Part shown: piece after piece, positions 62,828 to 64,000 of the stretch | Numbering within the stretch: position 1 is the stretch's first letter | How the letters are laid out: the number at the start of each line of letters is the position of its first letter | From: Paracoccaceae bacterium | GTDB lineage: Bacteria > Pseudomonadota > Alphaproteobacteria > Rhodobacterales > Rhodobacteraceae | Direction of reading: 5' to 3' | DNA length: 64,000 bases | Assembly: GCA_003567315.1 (NCBI GenBank) | Contig: PWZT01000007.1 | Coordinates: 1-64,000 of the forward strand | Translations under genes and position numbers: made by a program | The notes under the pieces: model-generated | Seen by the model: the letters and a program-made list of their open reading frames with translations, nothing else | What the model was told of the DNA's origin: nothing | Databases searched by the model: none

Positions 62828-64000
62828 TCAGCGCATCCCCATGCCAAGTTGCATCAGCGCCTGCCGGACCGGGCGCGCGGAATACATCGCATCCAGCACC
62901 CGCGCCCGCGCATCGCGCAAGGGTTGCGCATCGATCATCGAGGCGCGGTTCAGCATACCCACGCCCATGACGCGCAAGGCGACATCCGGGTATCGCTTGC
63001 GTTCATAGGCAGCGAGCATCTGCGGGCTGCCAAGGGGCTCCGCCGGGGCCAGATCCAGCAAGGCGCGCAAATCGGCCAGCGACATGTTCAGCCCCTGCGC
63101 GCCGATAGGGGGCACGACATGCGCGGCTTCGGCCATCAGCGCCGTGCGCTCTCCGTGAAAGCGCTCCGCAATCTGGCTGATGATCGGCCAGACAGTGCGC
63201 CGTGAGGCGAGCTTGAGCGGGCCGAAAAGGCTGCAGGAACGCGTGGTCATTTCGGTCTCGAACGCGGCAACGGGCAGGTCGGCCAGACGCGCGGCTTCCG
63301 GCCCTGTCTCCATCCAGACGATCGCCGAACAGGGTTGCCCGTCGCGATCGGGCAATGGCACGAAGGTAAACGGCCCGCCCGAGCGATGGATTTCGGTCGA
63401 GACATTCTCATGCGGCAGCGGATGCGTGACGGCGAAAGCCAGCGCCTTCTGGCCGAAACGGGTCGTGCGCACGCCAATATCGAGCGCTTCGCGCATGGGG
63501 GAATTGCGCCCATCCGCCGCGATCAGAAGCTGGGCTGCGACTTGCGTGCCATCCGACAGCCCGATCAGGGCCGCGCTCTCGCGTGTGGTCAGCCGACGCG
63601 TGCCGATACCGGGGCGGAAAGTCACATTCGGAAGTTCCGCGAGTCGCGCCGCGCATTCGCGTTTCAAGAGCCAGTTGGGCAGGTTCCAGCCAAACGGCAT
63701 GTCAGAGATGTCGGAGGCATCGAAATCATGGCTCACACGCGGCTCTGGCGCCTCTCCGCCCGCATCGACGATGCGCATCACTTGCAGCGGCATGGCGTGC
63801 GGCGCGAAGCGGTCCCAGAGCCCGGCATCCTCCAGAACCGAGATCGAAGGTTGCAGGAATGCCGTGCTGCGCAGGTCCGAGCCGGGATCGGCTTCGGCGA
63901 TGATGGGCGGGGCCGGGTCCACGCAGAGCACTGAATAGCCCCGGGTGCCGAAGGCTGCGGCCGCAGTCATCCCGGCGATACCACCCCCGGATACAACGAT
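62828..64000 (-). CDS. UbiH/COQ6-type FAD monooxygenase (partial, 5' end outside window)
   Basis: Flavin aromatic hydroxylase of the ubiquinone pathway, seen from just inside its N-terminus. The first visible codons encode IVVSGGGIAGM, the FAD-binding GxGxxG, so only a few residues are missing. The second FAD site is HVVPPIGAQGLNMSLADLRAL (GDAAH equivalent AEAAHVVPPIG). The ATG at 63970 is internal and not the start. UbiH, UbiF, UbiI and VisC relatives are hard to separate; the ring position hydroxylated is unknown. Confidence 0.85.
   Translation of the reverse strand: MVVSGGGIAGMTAAAAFGTRGYSVLCVDPAPPIIAEADPGSDLRSTAFLQPSISVLEDAGLWDRFAPHAMPLQVMRIVDAGGEAPEPRVSHDFDASDISDMPFGWNLPNWLLKRECAARLAELPNVTFRPGIGTRRLTTRESAALIGLSDGTQVAAQLLIAADGRNSPMREALDIGVRTTRFGQKALAFAVTHPLPHENVSTEIHRSGGPFTFVPLPDRDGQPCSAIVWMETGPEAARLADLPVAAFETEMTTRSCSLFGPLKLASRRTVWPIISQIAERFHGERTALMAEAAHVVPPIGAQGLNMSLADLRALLDLAPAEPLGSPQMLAAYERKRYPDVALRVMGVGMLNRASMIDAQPLRDARARVLDAMYSARPVRQALMQLGMGMR

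Noticed and set aside
1-64000. CRISPR arrays, tRNA/rRNA genes, prophage or IS elements
   Set aside because: The only tandem repeat is coding (znuA) and without spacers; no tRNA-like cloverleaf, rRNA sequence, transposase, integrase or phage structural gene was seen on either strand.

Overview
The window is a 64-kb piece of a GC-rich alphaproteobacterial chromosome, almost certainly a member of the Rhodobacterales (roseobacter/Rhodobacter group). I base this on gene order (tolQRAB-pal-cpoB-tilS-ftsH; fliI divergent from flgBC-fliEQ-flgFGAH-fliL; paired gap genes; a PmtA-type phospholipid methyltransferase) and on protein resemblance. I cannot name the genus. It looks like core chromosome: I see no IS element, integrase, CRISPR array, tRNA or rRNA, and no gene-free stretch over 300 bases.

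Layout. 1-2.9 kb: zinc uptake, with znuA (cut by the window start, its His-rich loop built from a 36-bp tandem repeat) divergent from zur-znuC-znuB. 2.8-7.0 kb, minus strand: an FAD amino-acid oxidoreductase, an ABCB-type exporter, pmtA behind a perfect palindrome, and erpA. 7.1-11 kb, plus strand: dGTPase-like HD hydrolase, a trans-sulfuration PLP enzyme, a CBS protein and coaD, with two copies of an intergenic repeat. 11-16 kb, minus strand: a DUF1127-like small protein, an acyltransferase-3 membrane protein, a lipoprotein, and two class I GAPDH genes flanking an exported rhodanese. 16-20 kb: a membrane protein and mfd. 20-29.7 kb, minus strand: a long run from a hypothetical gene through ybgC-tolQRAB-pal-cpoB-tilS to ftsH. 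29.8-32.4 kb: an exported Sel1-repeat protein and metG.

32.5-45 kb is a flagellar locus: fliI leftward, flgB-flgC-fliE-fliQ-flgF-flgG-flgA-flgH-fliL plus an M29 aminopeptidase rightward, and a converging leftward set of lytic transglycosylase-flhA-fliR-flhB-fliJ-like. It encodes rod, ring and export-gate parts, but no filament, hook, motor or switch genes. A shared 20-bp motif lies upstream of both flgB and the transglycosylase gene. 45-50 kb: kynureninase, a small ICMT/PEMT-like methyltransferase and pntAB. 50-53.4 kb: a frameshifted pentapeptide-repeat membrane protein, a small exported Cys-rich protein and an OmpA-family protein. 53.5-64 kb: DUF3422 protein, a P-loop ATPase-metA-hydrolase operon, a FadL-type porin, a penicillin-acylase-family hydrolase, a beta-hydroxyacid dehydrogenase with a gamma-class carbonic anhydrase, and a UbiH-type monooxygenase cut by the window end.

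I found no convincing wholly new multi-gene system. The most worthwhile observations are regulatory or residue-level: opposite cofactor signatures and shared LacI-like operators for the two gap genes, Glu111 in MetA, the flagellar promoter motif, the palindrome before pmtA, the expanded zinc-binding repeats, the frameshifted pentapeptide gene, and two conserved operons with an uncharacterised first gene.
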